In this document: one piece after another, positions 45,450 through 56,869 of the stretch
Layout: each line of letters opens with the position of its first letter
How positions within the stretch are numbered: position 1 is the stretch's first letter
Source of the DNA: Ligula intestinalis
Lineage: Eukaryota > Platyhelminthes > Cestoda > Diphyllobothriidea > Diphyllobothriidae
Direction of reading: 5' to 3'
DNA length: 64,000 bases
Assembly: GCA_036362985.1 (NCBI GenBank)
Contig: JAYGXS010000010.1
Coordinates: 8,641,866-8,705,865, forward strand
Notes under the pieces: model-generated
What the model saw: the letters and a program-made list of their open reading frames with translations, nothing else
The model's database searches: none
What the model was told of the DNA's origin: nothing
Program-made: the position numbers and the translations under genes

Positions 45450-47140
45450 GAAGGAGTGCGACTCTGGGTTTAGCTATTTCGGGATAGACATTGATTGTAT
45501 ACCCTCAGCTCAGGCATAGCGACTTTGGCCGCGACTATACCAAATCCCGTTTCGCTTCTTCTTGACTCTGTCTCGATACCAGCTGCGGGCGGGTAGATGC
45601 AACGCACGCCTACTACCACTCAAAATTAGTCAACTTGTAAGTCGCTGTTCGTGCACCATCACCGCAACCACCGTGGACAACATAGAATCTACGATCGGAT
45701 CTTACCTCAACCTTTGACGCAAAAAGCCTGCTTCTTTTGTCATCCCGTGCCAGTTTGTCTGTACTGCATACCATGGCCTTCTTCCGATGCTCATATGAGT
45801 AGTAGTCATGTGGATGTGACGACACAGACTCACCCGATCACAAGCTGCTGACTTCAGTCAGCTGACATTAAAGTCTTACACACGGGGTATGCACGTGCTC
45901 CCCTAGCTCCTGTTTTGTTTCTACCTTAGACAGGACACGGTATGTGCAACGAAAGTGGATTTTGAGGAGGTACATTATGTGTGTGTTGACAGAGGGACGG
46001 CTACTTGTGCGTTTATAGTGGTGTCAGAGTAGTATTGCATCTGCCACACTCTGCACCTACTCCTCCTGTTCTTCCCGCATGTGGACCCAGTGTCGTGACC
46101 AAGTTATGAAGATTGTGGATGGGCGAAGGCACAGGTGGCTAGCGTGTTCGGAGTCGTCTAGCTAGGATCTCACGGAATGCAGGGGGCATAGAGGCCACGT
46201 TAAGAGGCAGCCATTGCAGCCTGACTATCAACCCACCCGTCCGACTTATCCAGTCAATTGGGAACCTCCCAAATCACTGCAATTAGCGCACCGTGATAGC
46301 TTCAAGCGCGTCAGAGGGTTTGTAGTGAGGAAGATGCGCTGAGACATCGACCTGACTCTACCTCCATACCCATATCCAAGTCCCACCCACTGTCCTAGTC
46401 GGCAAGCTGTCTGGTGCGGGGAATGGGCGCACTCGAGTGTCGCGCATACTCATTGGACCATTTAGTTCAAACATAAAAATTGGAAAAACGAAATATGCTA
46501 TCAGAAAATGCAAAAAACTCAATGAAAGGTCTCCTTATAAACTGGAAGGCAGGCATCCTAAGAAATGAAATTAAAAGGAAAGGCGCCCTTTGGGAAGATG
46601 AGGAAATTTATTCAGTAAATTTTCGACACTGTATCCCCAGGTCGTCGTTAGACTTGAAAAGAATGTGCAAAGAACAATTAACATTCCAAAATGCTTATAA
46701 AGTTTGAAGCATGCTGTTCCCGGAGAGAACTTGAAAATGGTTATAGCTGAAAGATTTATTGGTACCATAAATTTCGGGAGAGCTCCTCAGTTACAACCCC
46801 TCATTGCTTTAAGGTTCACGAATGAGAAAAACACGAAATTGAAAATATACAGAATGGTCATAGGTCCTAGTCAGATAGAGAAAGAAGGTTAAAACAAAAT
46901 TGGAGGAAGAAAACAGGGAATTGAGTTGTAGGGAATATTGGGCTGGGGAATGTGCGAATCTGGGGCTTGTGGTTACCAAGGTAAGGCAAGGTTAACCACG
47001 TGCTCCAACTGTTTACAGAGGTCCGGTTTAAAGCGTCTAATATAAGCAGCTTCCAGGTAACACAAGATTCGAGATGTTCGTGCTCGTCGTCTAGCGTGGG
47101 CACTAATTTACACTTGCAATTTGTGCCACATCATGGTGGA
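45450..47140. other. CTNS intron 3, no recognised gene
   Basis: 45590-45690 and 45990-46250 contain GGTAGATGCAACGC-type boxes that also occur near 19060, so other dispersed repeats are likely. 46450-46900 is conspicuously A-rich and has open frames on the + strand without a recognisable domain. Confidence 0.4.
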
Positions 47141-47149
47141 CATAATTAG

Positions 47150-48115
47150 CAGTCGCAATGGCATAATGGCGAGTTGGCAACTGTTATTTGAGTCGGTCTG
47201 GGATCAGTCCGGGTCATCCGCTATAAGCGCTAATTGCTGTTCACGTTCGATCATATTTGTCGGTTGTAGTCTCATCCAACATTCTTTCAGGTGTTTTTAC
47301 ATTAGCCAACTCGATACGCCAGTTGATGCATGAATCATCGGAGTGCATGGCCTCAAAAAATCCTCGGACTTTTTTAGAGGGGCAAACTTTGACGATGCGT
47401 GTTTTTCCTATGCAAAGGTGTGTCCTGTGTTTGTTTGAATTGTCTCCCCGCAAGGTTTACCCCAGAGACTTGGTACGCCGATGCACGTGACAACAACAAT
47501 CTCACAAAAAAAAACCAGATAGTTCCACTCAGGTGCCCAAATCAAACACATGGTGAATCCTTCCTTATATAAGGAACGTTTGTGAACTCTTTGAAAGCCA
47601 TTTGCAGAAACAGTACGCAAATATGGCGCACAAACCGATGGCTACTTTACGTACCCAGCTAGTACACACTAGGGACGGGTTTGGCTACCCGTCTAAAAAA
47701 TACCACGCGAAGCTTGTGACACGGTATATTGTGGTCGAACAGGAAAATCCCTCTCCACACGCACCCAAGAGCACCAATTGGCAGGGAATAGACGTGACCA
47801 TTTGTCCGAAGTGGTTATGTATTGCCTTGACACAGGACACACCTTTGCATGGGACAAAACACGCACCATCGGAGTTTGCCACTCCAAAAAGGTCGAGAAT
47901 TTCTTGAGGACATGCACTCCGATGATTCATGCATCAACTATCGTATCCAGTTGGCTGGAATGTGCAAGCACCTCAAAGAACGATGGAAGAGACTACAACC
48001 GACAACTATGGACCAACGTGAACCGCAAAGGGCGCTCACACCGGATGACCCGGACTGACCCCGGATCAACTCAAATTACAGTTGCCAAGTCGCTTTTACG
48101 CCATTGTGACTGCTA
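47150..48115. pseudogene. PLE GIY-YIG copies in head-to-head inverted arrangement
   Basis: The minus-strand arm (47453-47241) encodes HLCIGKTRIVKVCPSKK and EAMHSDDSCINWRIELANV. The plus-strand arm (47610-48060) encodes YCGRTGKSLSTRTQEHQLA, MYCLDTGHTFAWDKTRTIG, HSKKVENF and MHSDDSCINYRIQLAGM. The Y-x-GRT..L..R..EH run is a GIY-YIG core. The two arms are inverted near-copies. The plus arm is frameshifted near 47905, so both are dead. Confidence 0.75.
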
Positions 48116-48233
48116 ATTATGTCCACGACGATGTGACGCTAATTGCAAGTACCAACTAGCGCCTACGTTAGACGACTGTATAACTGTATAAGCACTTTGA
48201 AATGTTAATTGTTTTTTGCACATTTTTTCAAGT

Positions 48234-48268
48234 CTGACGACGACCTGGGAATTCAGTGTCGAAAATTT
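48234..48268 (+). ncRNA. Hammerhead-like core, family F
   Basis: CTGACGA (48234-48240) is followed by a stem II of GAC-CTG paired with CAG-T-GTC (one bulge), then GAA (48261-48263), the palindrome AATT (48264-48267) and T (48268). A TTCTTCTTC tract follows at 48281-48290, as at many pLTR ends. Confidence 0.55.
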
Positions 48269-48824
48269 ACTGAAAAAAGTTCTTCTTCTTCACAAAGGAC
48301 GCCTTTTCTTAAATATGCCTTCCGCATGTTTTATACACTATGGTGACATTGTTAGATAAAATTATTTTCGCACCGGTACGCGGAACAGGCAATCAATTGA
48401 ACTCAGCCGAGCTATGGTAATATGGAGGAAGTAATTTCAAGGAGGCCGCCATAATTTCTTCGATCGATGTACGGATGATATGCTTTTTTCGGATTTGCGT
48501 TCAGCAATTATCCGTTCTAGGGAGCCTCTTTTCACACTTCTTTAATGGCCTAGTGAATGAGATAATGTCAGAGAAGCCGTTGTTTGGTGCCACTTTTTAT
48601 GAACACACAATACGTTCATTGTCTAACATAGGCAAATTCAGTTCAATTAAGTTTTTATTGGGAGGAGAATAGACGTATGTCTTTGCACTTTCTATCAGTT
48701 TATATAACGTCGCAAAACAAAAGTACAGGTACTCTTTATGGTGACAATCTCATATTTCGATGTTCTTTGAGATATATACTTATATAAATCGAGGCAAAGA
48801 TTCTCATCCCAGGTATTTGTCTAG

Positions 48825-49155
48825 AAGCAGAAGTCGTTGTGATCACTGGAATCGTAGTTTCATTCTTCTGAGCTTTCGGGCTCTTGCGGGAGTCCATCGT
48901 CAGAAATGCGAGCAACAGTTTTGAGTAAGGAGTCTCCCCCCTCCTTCTCCTCTACCCCTCGCCCACTCTTCGTCCTCCCTACACCCTACTCTTCGCCCTC
49001 CCCCTATAACAGTTGATTAGTTCCTGCCCCCTATAACTGTTGCTCGCTTTTCGTTGACGGTTTATCCCTGACGATGCACTCCCGCAAGAGCCCGAAAGCT
49101 CAGGAGAATGAAACTACGATTCCGCTGAACGCAACGACTTCTTCTACAGACTTAT
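48825..49155. mobile_element. Foldback of PLE pLTR family B with two hammerhead cores
   Basis: Left arm 48825-48910 and right arm 49060-49150 are inverted (GAAACTACGATTCC, CTCAGGAGAATG, CGGGCTCTTGCGGGAGT). The left core is on the minus strand: CTGACGA 48903-48897, GAA 48877-48875, AGCT 48874-48871, C 48870. The right core is on the plus strand: CTGACGA 49068-49074, GAA 49094-49096, AGCT 49097-49100, C 49101. Between the arms is pyrimidine-rich sequence (CTCCTTCTCCTCTACCCC). Confidence 0.7.
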
Positions 49156-49159
49156 ATGT

Positions 49160-50275
49160 TTCCTATATGTAATTCAGTAGGCGTATTTACGCTGATTATT
49201 GCACTCCAAAGCTAGGGTCTATTTAGCTTCGTGCGGTTGATTTTAGTTTTATTACTTTATTTCATTGCTTAGATTTTTAGTTTAATTGTAGCTATAGTTT
49301 TACTTAGCTTACTTTTTAATTCAGTTTGCTTGTCGGCTCATCGTACTACAATATCTGTCCAAATGCATGGTAAACTATTGAAAGTTTAAAAATATTAGGA
49401 AAACCGATCTTTCGCGCTTTCATTTTAATCTTTAAATTTTGATCTAGAGTCGATATTAGTTTGTAGCCCATTTGTAGGTACTTTTGGCGCAGATCTTGTT
49501 TCCTATTGGTTGTATGCGTCAAACTTTTGGTTATTTTAATAGTCCTTTCCTTTTATTTTCCGCTTTTATGTGCTCAACCCTCTAATTCATTATTTACTTC
49601 CTGTGATATGACACAACCATAAAACCCCTGTTGACACCGTTTCCGTAAGGCATAATACACAGGGTCTAGCGATATATACGTACCTCGGCATATGATACTT
49701 TTGCCTCCTTTATTTAGAAATTATAAATCAAAACTTTTAGCCAAAGGTTCTCCATTCATTGTGAATAAACTTGGCTGCACAGACCTACATAACGCAGGAG
49801 CGTCTCATATAATGCATTGTGACCGAAAGCTTCCACTATCCTTAACAGTCGCCAGCGAATGCGTCGCAAAATTCTATTGTGATTTTTTTTCTTTCAAAAT
49901 GGTGTTAGCGTAGTCTAAAATGACCTCATTGCATTTCGAATAAACAAACGAAGGTCAGAGTTCGTACACAAACAGCAAAATAGGCCAACTAAGGCCCAAC
50001 AAAAAGTTTAAAATGGCAATCTCGAACAGTACCCTTGGTGACCCAGTTTGAAAAGCCCCCTGAATGAACTTTGGACAGTAGGTTGGCTGTGAAATCCCAT
50101 GCAACAAGCATGTAATTGTCTGGTAAATGCGAATCTGTGTCAACGTATGCGTAAAGTGGCAAAATATGCGATCGTGTCAAAACGCATTACTGAAATGTGG
50201 TAAGTAATATAGAAATAAAACCAAATAATTGGACAGAATTGTCTAGACCCCACGTTCTCACCCTGCAAGGCAGTT
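49160..50275. other. CTNS intron 3, no recognised gene
   Basis: T-rich, then mixed sequence. Short frames only. No RNA gene or repeat boundary identified. Confidence 0.45.
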
Positions 50276-50280
50276 AAGTA

Positions 50281-51890
50281 GCCAATTACAAATGGCTGTT
50301 TTCAGCAACTCTTCATCAGGCCTGCACATTCGCAGGGATATTGACGATTATGCAGTTGGACAGGGTTAATAAGTATACTTTGATTACAAGTCCTTATTTT
50401 CACGCCGCCCGCATGGCGAAATCGGCGTGTAGAGGTCCTTGTGTTCGGGAGGGGGGAGCAGGAAATTGGGTTAAGTTGTGGACAATGAGGAGTGGTCAGG
50501 TGCCTGGAATTAGAAGCAGTCATTTGCATGGAGCAAAAGACTGTCACTAGGGAGTGTGGGCGATGTGCGATCGCCACCTGGCGTCGATGTCGGCCACGGA
50601 AGTGAAAGTGCTTGTGTCAGCGTCTTTTGACAAGACAGCGCTGGCTTCACTTGCCGTATAGCTACTGCTTCGACTGTTACAAACATCTGTTGGCGTAGAG
50701 CCTTGGAAAAGTAAGCTGGTGTCCGGTAGGCAACCTGAAGGACTTCATTACTATCGACCTGATGATTCGTATCCAGAAGGTGTGTGAGAATAGAACTCGG
50801 GATCGATGTAGTTTTACCTTTACTTAACTAGGGCGCTATGTACTCGCGTACCCTCGTTTCCAGGCACCTCATCGTTCAGCCGATGTATTTTGCTCCACAG
50901 GCGCAAATGGAGAAGTAAACGCACATGGATGTGGTCTGGTACGAGAGTCAGTCTTAATCTTCTAATCGTAGGAGTGGAGAGTTCGTGAAGAACACGCGTA
51001 AGTACGCCGCTTATGATCGCGATTTTCAGGTATCGTCTAACCAGCTCGCTTGTTGCATCGCTGAAGAAAAGTAGTCTTAAGGGCACGTCCTTATTTTCTG
51101 CAGTTAGCGTAGCAAGCCTTTTGGCGCGTTCGTCAATATTCCTGTGAATGAATCTTTCTGAGTATCCAGTTTCATAGAAACGTGTTCTGCAGCTATTGAA
51201 ATTCTGCATTAACAGTTTCAGGGGGTGCAGATCCGTCCTACTCTGACTCTTATTTCCTGGACTAGCTTTCGCTTTAAATTAAAGGGAACAAAACTGTGAA
51301 AGGTGGTTTATTGTCCCGTCGAGGTTTTCTTTCGGAATACCTTACGCACGATAGATCCATCATTTTGTCTTCACAGAAGGGCATCAAGGAACGCAAGTTC
51401 ATTGTCTACCTCATAGATGCGCGCTGGGAAACTTCGCCACCAGGGTGTCAGTGTCAGTGTTGTAGTCTGTCAGAGCGGATACCAGCTAACTTTTCCGAGG
51501 CCCTACGCCAACGGATGTTTGCAACGGCCGAAGCAGTGGCTATAAGGCTAGCGAAGCCACTGCTCTGTTGTCCGAAGACTCTGACACAAGCTCTGCCACT
51601 TCCATGGCCTAAACCGACACCAGGTGGCGATCGCACATCGCTCACACCCCCTAGTGTCAGTCATTCGCTCCACGTACCTGACCTTTCCTTATTGTCCACA
51701 ACCTAACCCAATTTCCTGCTCCCCCCTCCCGTGCACAAGGACCCCAACCCGCCGATTTCGCCAACTGGGCGGCGTGAAAATGATGACTTGTGATCAAAAT
51801 ACACTTATTAACCCTGTCCAACAGTTTAATCTTCATTATCTCTGCGAATGTACAGGCCTGATGAAAATGTCTGAAAACGTATGTTCGCCA
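50281..51890. mobile_element. PLE foldback: inverted ends flanking two GIY-YIG tails
   Basis: Arms 50281-50590 (minus) and 51600-51885 (plus) are inverted copies (GCAGGAAATTGGGTTA, GATGTGCGATCGCCACCTGG, GGACAGGGTTAATAAGT). The interior encodes, on the minus strand 51209-50580, a PLE connector (FYETGYSERFIHRNIDERA, DATSELVRRYLKIAI) and the tail VDSNEVLQVAYRTPAYFSKA. A second tail, ATAEAVAIRLAKPLLCCPK, lies on the plus strand at 51460-51620. The plus-arm end has CTGATGA 51858-51864, GAA 51873-51875, AAC/GTT stem III and C 51886, with GGC/GCC stem I. Confidence 0.75.
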
Positions 51891-51899
51891 GATTGACTT

Positions 51900-53610
51900 A
51901 TCAGATAAAAAGTGGAATATTTCAGAGATTAAAAATAAGTATTACTGAAAAATAGAGAGTAATACTTGTTATATCGTATAAGTGTAGAGGGTGATACATT
52001 CGAAAATATACTATTTTTTGATGGCATGGTGGTACGTGTAGCAGTGGAGGTAAGGCTTTCCCTTGAAAAAGTTCACGGATGGAGAAGTGGCAATATTTTT
52101 ACAGCCAGAACATCCCGTAACTTAATTACTATGGAAGCAGAAAACGTATTAGCGGCTATCACGAGTAGTTTGGTAGGATGTCTCCTCAATCCAGGGATAA
52201 TGACCAGCTCCAAGAAGTCGCCGACGGCTGTACTGACCCAGCAGCATGCGAAGTACGTGTATTAGCTCGTCGTGCAATTGAATGTAATTTGAGCTGGAAC
52301 AGTCACTCAAGGTTGAGACAGGGAGCCTTGGCCTCGAACGAGCTTGGCTGCGCGTCGTTGGTTGGAGCTATGTTAGGTTCGTCTACCAATCGCGACGTAA
52401 TTATTTTCGGTAGCCCGTTTGAAACGTTATTTTGACCGCATCTGGATTGTGCTATACAAACTGTACGTGTACTGGGGAATAACATACGAACCGTTCGCAC
52501 AGGCACCTCAAAAGTGACATTCAAATGGAGGCTGCCTTAAATTTGCATTGGTTTTTTTGCAAAATGTTCTGCCTTACAGTTTCGGGCAGCAAAAAGGCAA
52601 TCTAATTTTGGCTTTCCGGATGCTAACACTTTAGGATATTAAATTCATTCCCGAATGAATGAGAAATTTCGCGATCCAGGCATTTTCATGGACGAAGAAG
52701 AAAACGTATCGAACACCAGATCTATTGATTTATTGTTCTCAGCTTTCGAACTCTTACAGGAGTCCATCTTCAGAGGTGAGAAGTAGCCACCAAAAGAGGG
52801 TAATTATAGTGGCCATAGGCCAATAAAATGTCAGAAATCATCAGGCTGTCAAGGGGTTAGAAATAGCAATGAAGAAGGATGGGAGAGGAGGGAAATTGTG
52901 CGGAAAAAAAGGTTTTACGAGAATGGAACGCCTCTAGCAGAGTTGTTGTGAAATTTACGATGGCAATTGTCCGCCGACAGCGTCCTGGCAGTAACCACTG
53001 TACACCGTATACTGCCCATCGAAGAAGGGTCTACCTTGGAAATGTGACACACAACCATTATTCAACATAAACACACCACTTAGTTTATTTTAGTTACATA
53101 TCGTAGTACACCCATGTACTAATGTATCGTATTATTGCTATTTATTTAGCGGAATAACTGTCGTTTACCCGTCCGTCTATTTGTTATTCCTATCACCACA
53201 TGAAATGTTTATTTTGCGCCTCCTTGTTTTGGTTGAGTGGTTTGAAAATTCATCTGTTTTGCATTTTCAAATATTTCTTATCAATGCCACTATCTTGACT
53301 TATCACATCATCTGTGCAAGTGACTGTAGATTTTGTCGCAAATGTCATTCCGCCATCCATTAATTGGTAGACACTCACCAGCACTAATTGAAACCCTTCA
53401 ATCTTTTGGGCTGAGGAAGTGCCAAAAAAACGGCGCCTGGCACTTGCAACCACCCCTCCATATTTCAAACTGCTCTGCAACGAGCAATTGAGTTCGTGAA
53501 AGCTTCGCATTATGTTGCACTTAGTACAATGATTGTCCACAGTCGAGTCGCCAGCATCCAGGGTTTCGTCATCCGTATGGGCCCTTGGGAAATTTGGCTC
53601 GCTGACACCT
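51900..53610. other. CTNS intron 3, no recognised gene
   Basis: 52690-52790 is a decayed family B pLTR end on the minus strand (GAAGAAGAAAACG, TTCTCAGCTTTCGAACTC, GGAGTCCATCTTCAGAG). The minus-strand frame at 53250-53630 has no motif I can name. Nothing else is supported. Confidence 0.45.
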
Positions 53611-53619
53611 GCACCAGGA

Positions 53620-54590
53620 ATAGTGCTCATCTGTGCTCCGCGTGACTAACTACCTTACCGAGGCAAAGTCTCAGTACCGAATAGGGAAACCATAATTCGT
53701 GCAGTTTGCAGCTCACACGGTTGTAACCTGTCGTTACATAGGAGTTGGCGTCGTTCTTTCGCACTGCTGCCGCATGCTCAGCTATCCCGTTGTTTTCCAG
53801 TTTTTCCATCAAAGTTGCCTTGTGAAGAACTGCACCAGACCAAATAAACGACCACAAACTCTTTTTCCTGCGGTTGTGACTGTTTCGACCTCATAATCTG
53901 ACGCCCTATGATTATGTCTGGTTTGTGTGCATCGCCAATTCTAAGGGGCGTGAGAAGACGGTTGATCGCTTCGGCGGCATTATTTACGTAGGATTGAACT
54001 CGTTACTATTAGAAGGTAGTCGGATTTGGTCTCTCGTCCCATCTTCGCAGGTAATGATTGAATTAGGTCCGCGAGTAGCTGAAAATATTGTGATTCACTC
54101 GCCTCATCTTCCAGTTAACTGCAGTGTGCCTCCACACGCTGATGTATCGCCCCTACGCAATTGCTTTTTGCTTACTATTCTAATGTTACCAATTATCAAG
54201 AGAAGCAGTTTAATCAAAGTCATATTCTAGATGATAGTAAGCCGTTCATTTTACTCCGTCATCTTCACTTCAGGTATTATTTTGCAGTCAGCGAGTTGCT
54301 ATCATAAGTACCTTGGTTTCTTCGCAACCACAATCTTTGCGGTAGAAGAAAACAACAACAATACCCGTTTTTGTCAGATGATGACGAATGTATCCTCCAA
54401 CTTCTGAGCTGAATTCTGAGCCCAGAATTTGAGTCTGCCGTATTGAAAGCCTAGGGGCTCCAACCGTTGTAGGATCGCCTCGGCTATGCTCCCCGAAATT
54501 AGTGAGCACAAGGACGTGCCTTTCAACGTCTCGTAGATTGTTCAGTCAAATGTAAAGTCTGCGTAGAGGCAGAACTTCAGGAGCTGAAAG
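53620..54590 (-). pseudogene. Penelope-like element, RT to GIY-YIG, degenerate
   Basis: From high to low coordinates the minus strand gives LISGSIAEAILQRLEPLGFQ and QKLEDTFVII (motif B to C region, without a readable YVDD). A stop-rich stretch follows, then DAHKPDIIIGRQIMRSK, then KLENNGIAEHAAAVRKND, the end of the GIY-YIG domain. Many stops and frame changes make it an old copy. It ends 480 bp before CTNS exon 4, antisense to it. Confidence 0.7.
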
Positions 54591-54734
54591 ACTTTGTAGA
54601 GTCCGAGGGATTCTCTGTTTCAGCTTATTTGTCTAGCAGGAGTGGTTCAGCCGTTTCGACTGCCAGCTCTTGTGGGATAGAAGTAGAAGGCCGTACAATC
54701 AAAAGATCTTATGACGTCATTTTATGTCATTTAG

Positions 54735-54815
54735 GGCACTGTGTTTGTGATGATAGAGTCGAATGAGTATCCGAAACGTCGGGCTCACACAGCTTTCTTT
54801 CCGGCGATCGTGTTT
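54735..54815 (+). repeat. PLE pLTR family A, degenerate end
   Basis: GTGATGA, TAGAGTCGAATGAGTATCC and GAAACGTCGGGCTCAC, then CGGCGATCGTGTTTCC. The core is recognisable but its first C is G. Confidence 0.5.
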
Positions 54816-55067
54816 CCTTTCTCGCCCCAACTACCCTATCAGTAATAAAGATTTAAAAGAGGCCAGCGACGTCTTGTCGTAATGTCCCCCACCCCTATGT
54901 AAAAAAATGCAGCTGTACGATTCAACTCACTGGCAATAAATTATCCGATTCTAGAGCGTACGGTCATTTCACCTAAGGCTTCCCTAAAGCTGACCCGATT
55001 TCAATAACTGGGAGTAAGTTTTGGAGTGCCTAATGTCATTCTTAAAATCCACTTCATCTTTTTTCAG

Positions 55068-55167
55068 CGTCGTAGGGCTGAATTTCGACTTTTTGGCCTT
55101 CAATCTACTCGGGTTTATCTGCTACAGCGTCTTCAACATTGGTCTCTACTGGATTCCATACATTCAA
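55068..55167 (+). CDS. CTNS: CTNS exon 4: transmembrane helix
   Basis: The acceptor is CATCTTTTTTCAG before 55068 and the donor is ATTCAA/GTGAGT after 55167. The exon is 100 nt. The first base completes AGC of RRKS, then [20 protein letters not shown] and [15 protein letters not shown]-x-G-L-x-F-D-F and YSVFNIGL are strongly conserved cystinosin residues. Confidence 0.95.
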
Positions 55168-55380
55168 GTGAGTGCGTGATCCATAAGATAACCTGCCCGC
55201 ATCCTTGCTACATTGTCGCGGTATCTTTTCGACACTCTAAAATCACTATTCTTTTGTGAAAAAGATAGGAAAGTATATTTAGGATAATGGGCGATGCCTT
55301 TGGAAACGGTATACAAAAGTGCTCATGTTTAAAATACACAAAATAAATGTTTTGCTGTAAAATAGAAAGTAACACATTCA

Positions 55381-55734
55381 CATGTTTGTTTTCGATAATT
55401 CTCATCAGGCCTTTACATTTATATGGTAATTAAGTAAGTAAACTATGCGGGATGGTAGAAAAAATAGACCGGTTGTCTGGGCAGGGGGAATGGGGTGGGG
55501 GAGAAAGGTGGTCAAAATCTAAGCATCGTTAGGGGGAATTGGTAGTCGGCTGGGGGGCTAAACTGCTGGCTGTTGGATTAGCAGCTTTTGACCATGGTAA
55601 CTGCGGCGCCGCGACGAAGTTCTCTTGGGCGCACAGGACCGGTCGGCGTAGCCTGATGGCGTAGTTTATTTTCTTAATTACCATATAAATGTAAAGGCCT
55701 GATGAGAATTATCGAAAACAAACGTATGTTCGCC
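55381..55734. mobile_element. Foldback of PLE pLTR family C with two hammerhead cores
   Basis: Left arm 55381-55440 and right arm 55670-55734 are inverted copies. The right core (plus) has GGC 55696-55698, CTGATGA 55699-55705, a GA/TC mini stem II, GAA 55714-55716, stem III AACA/TGTT around AACGTA, C 55731 and GCC 55732-55734. The left core is its inverted counterpart on the minus strand (CTGATGA 55408-55402). The interior is G-rich (GCAGGGGGAATGGGGTGGGG). Confidence 0.7.
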
Positions 55735-56167
55735 ATTTCATCTTCTGAAATTTTTAATGGGAATTTTTGCAAATATTCACATGTACACATTTTTTATACG
55801 TGAAACTTCGCACTTTACATCTACTATAGTAATATGTACCTAATAGCTTCGTTTGGTCTTCGCTAGGACAAATCTCAAGCATACCATGGATTATCTTCTG
55901 TGCCAGAACCGCCTAACAAGCACTGCGTTCACGTGAACGTCTGAGAGCGCTGTTACGCATTAAAGAGGCAGTAAAAAATTTCCTTCGTCCCGGCGGAACT
56001 GCTTCGATAGAAACATTGTCTGTTGTGTCGATATTGCCTAACGATTCAGGGGATTTGTTGTGGGGAATTAATTCAAATGCACTTATTCTATTTGTCTGTG
56101 TATATAAACAAAGAAGAGGGCTTTTCGCTACTGGTGTTTGGTTGGCCTCTACATCCTGTCCCTGGTT

Positions 56168-56500
56168 TCATTGCCGTTTTATCTCTGACGATAGAGTCCA
56201 GTAGGAGTTCGAAAACTCAGGTAATTCAGAAGTCTAGTTTGGCAAGTATACGTGTACTTTCGACAACTTCTCGTCAGGTCACCCGATGTCCAGAATCGAC
56301 CATGTGCGCCAGAATAGAGCTGTTTATGCTCCTGTCTTCACACTTCCTCAGCTATGCTGGGAGGTGTTCACTTGTCCGAAAAAAAAACGAACACGTTTAA
56401 ACTTGCACCCAGTTTCCATATAAATGTAAGGCCTGACGAGAATTTGTCAGAAGTACACATATAATCGCCAAACTAGACTTTTGAATTCTCTGATGGAAAT
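56168..56500. mobile_element. Adjacent pLTR family B end and family C foldback
   Basis: A family B core on the plus strand (CTGACGA 56185-56191, GAA 56211-56213, AACT, C 56218) abuts a family C foldback. Its left arm (minus) has GAC, CTGACGA 56277-56271, GAA 56261-56259, an AGTA/TACT stem III, T and GCC. Its right arm (plus, from about 56410) has CTGACGA but a scrambled GAAA (CAGAAG). The arms share CTAGTTTGGC and its complement. Confidence 0.6.
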
Positions 56501-56742
56501 CTTCCCAACTCTAAAACTCAGGTAACTCAAAATATGATTCTGGTCAGCGAAAAACCGTCTTTTTCTTATTCGTTTCGATGGCTAGATTATGCCTGGAGCT
56601 TAACTGGCAACCATGACAGTTACGGGTCACACAGGACAGCCATCCTGTGCCATTAACTAGATGCGGACAATGGGATATCTTATTCATGCAGCAAACTGTT
56701 CGTTCGGGACGTTTTTTGAAATGCTTTTCCCCTCTTCTTTAG

Positions 56743-56862
56743 AATCAGTATAGCCAAACACATCCTGCTGGAGTCCTGCCAGTCGAACTGAACGACATAT
56801 TCTTCAGCCTGCACGCTGTGGGCATATTAGCTGTGCAAATACTACAGTGTTTCATATACGAG
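56743..56862 (+). CDS. CTNS: CTNS exon 5: luminal loop and transmembrane helix
   Basis: The acceptor is CCCTCTTCTTTAG before 56743 and the donor is TACGAG/GTATGT after 56862. The exon is 120 nt, phase 0 at both ends. It encodes NQYSQTHPAGVLPVELND and then IFFSLHAVGILAVQILQCF and IYE. P-x-x-V-x-x-N-D-x-F-F-S-L-H-A is diagnostic; the Asp of this ND corresponds, by recalled alignment, to the human proton-coupling Asp205. Confidence 0.95.
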
Positions 56863-56869
56863 GTATGTC

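Noticed and set aside
46480..46707. A-rich plus-strand frame of 75 codons
   Set aside because: No domain recognised and base composition alone explains it.
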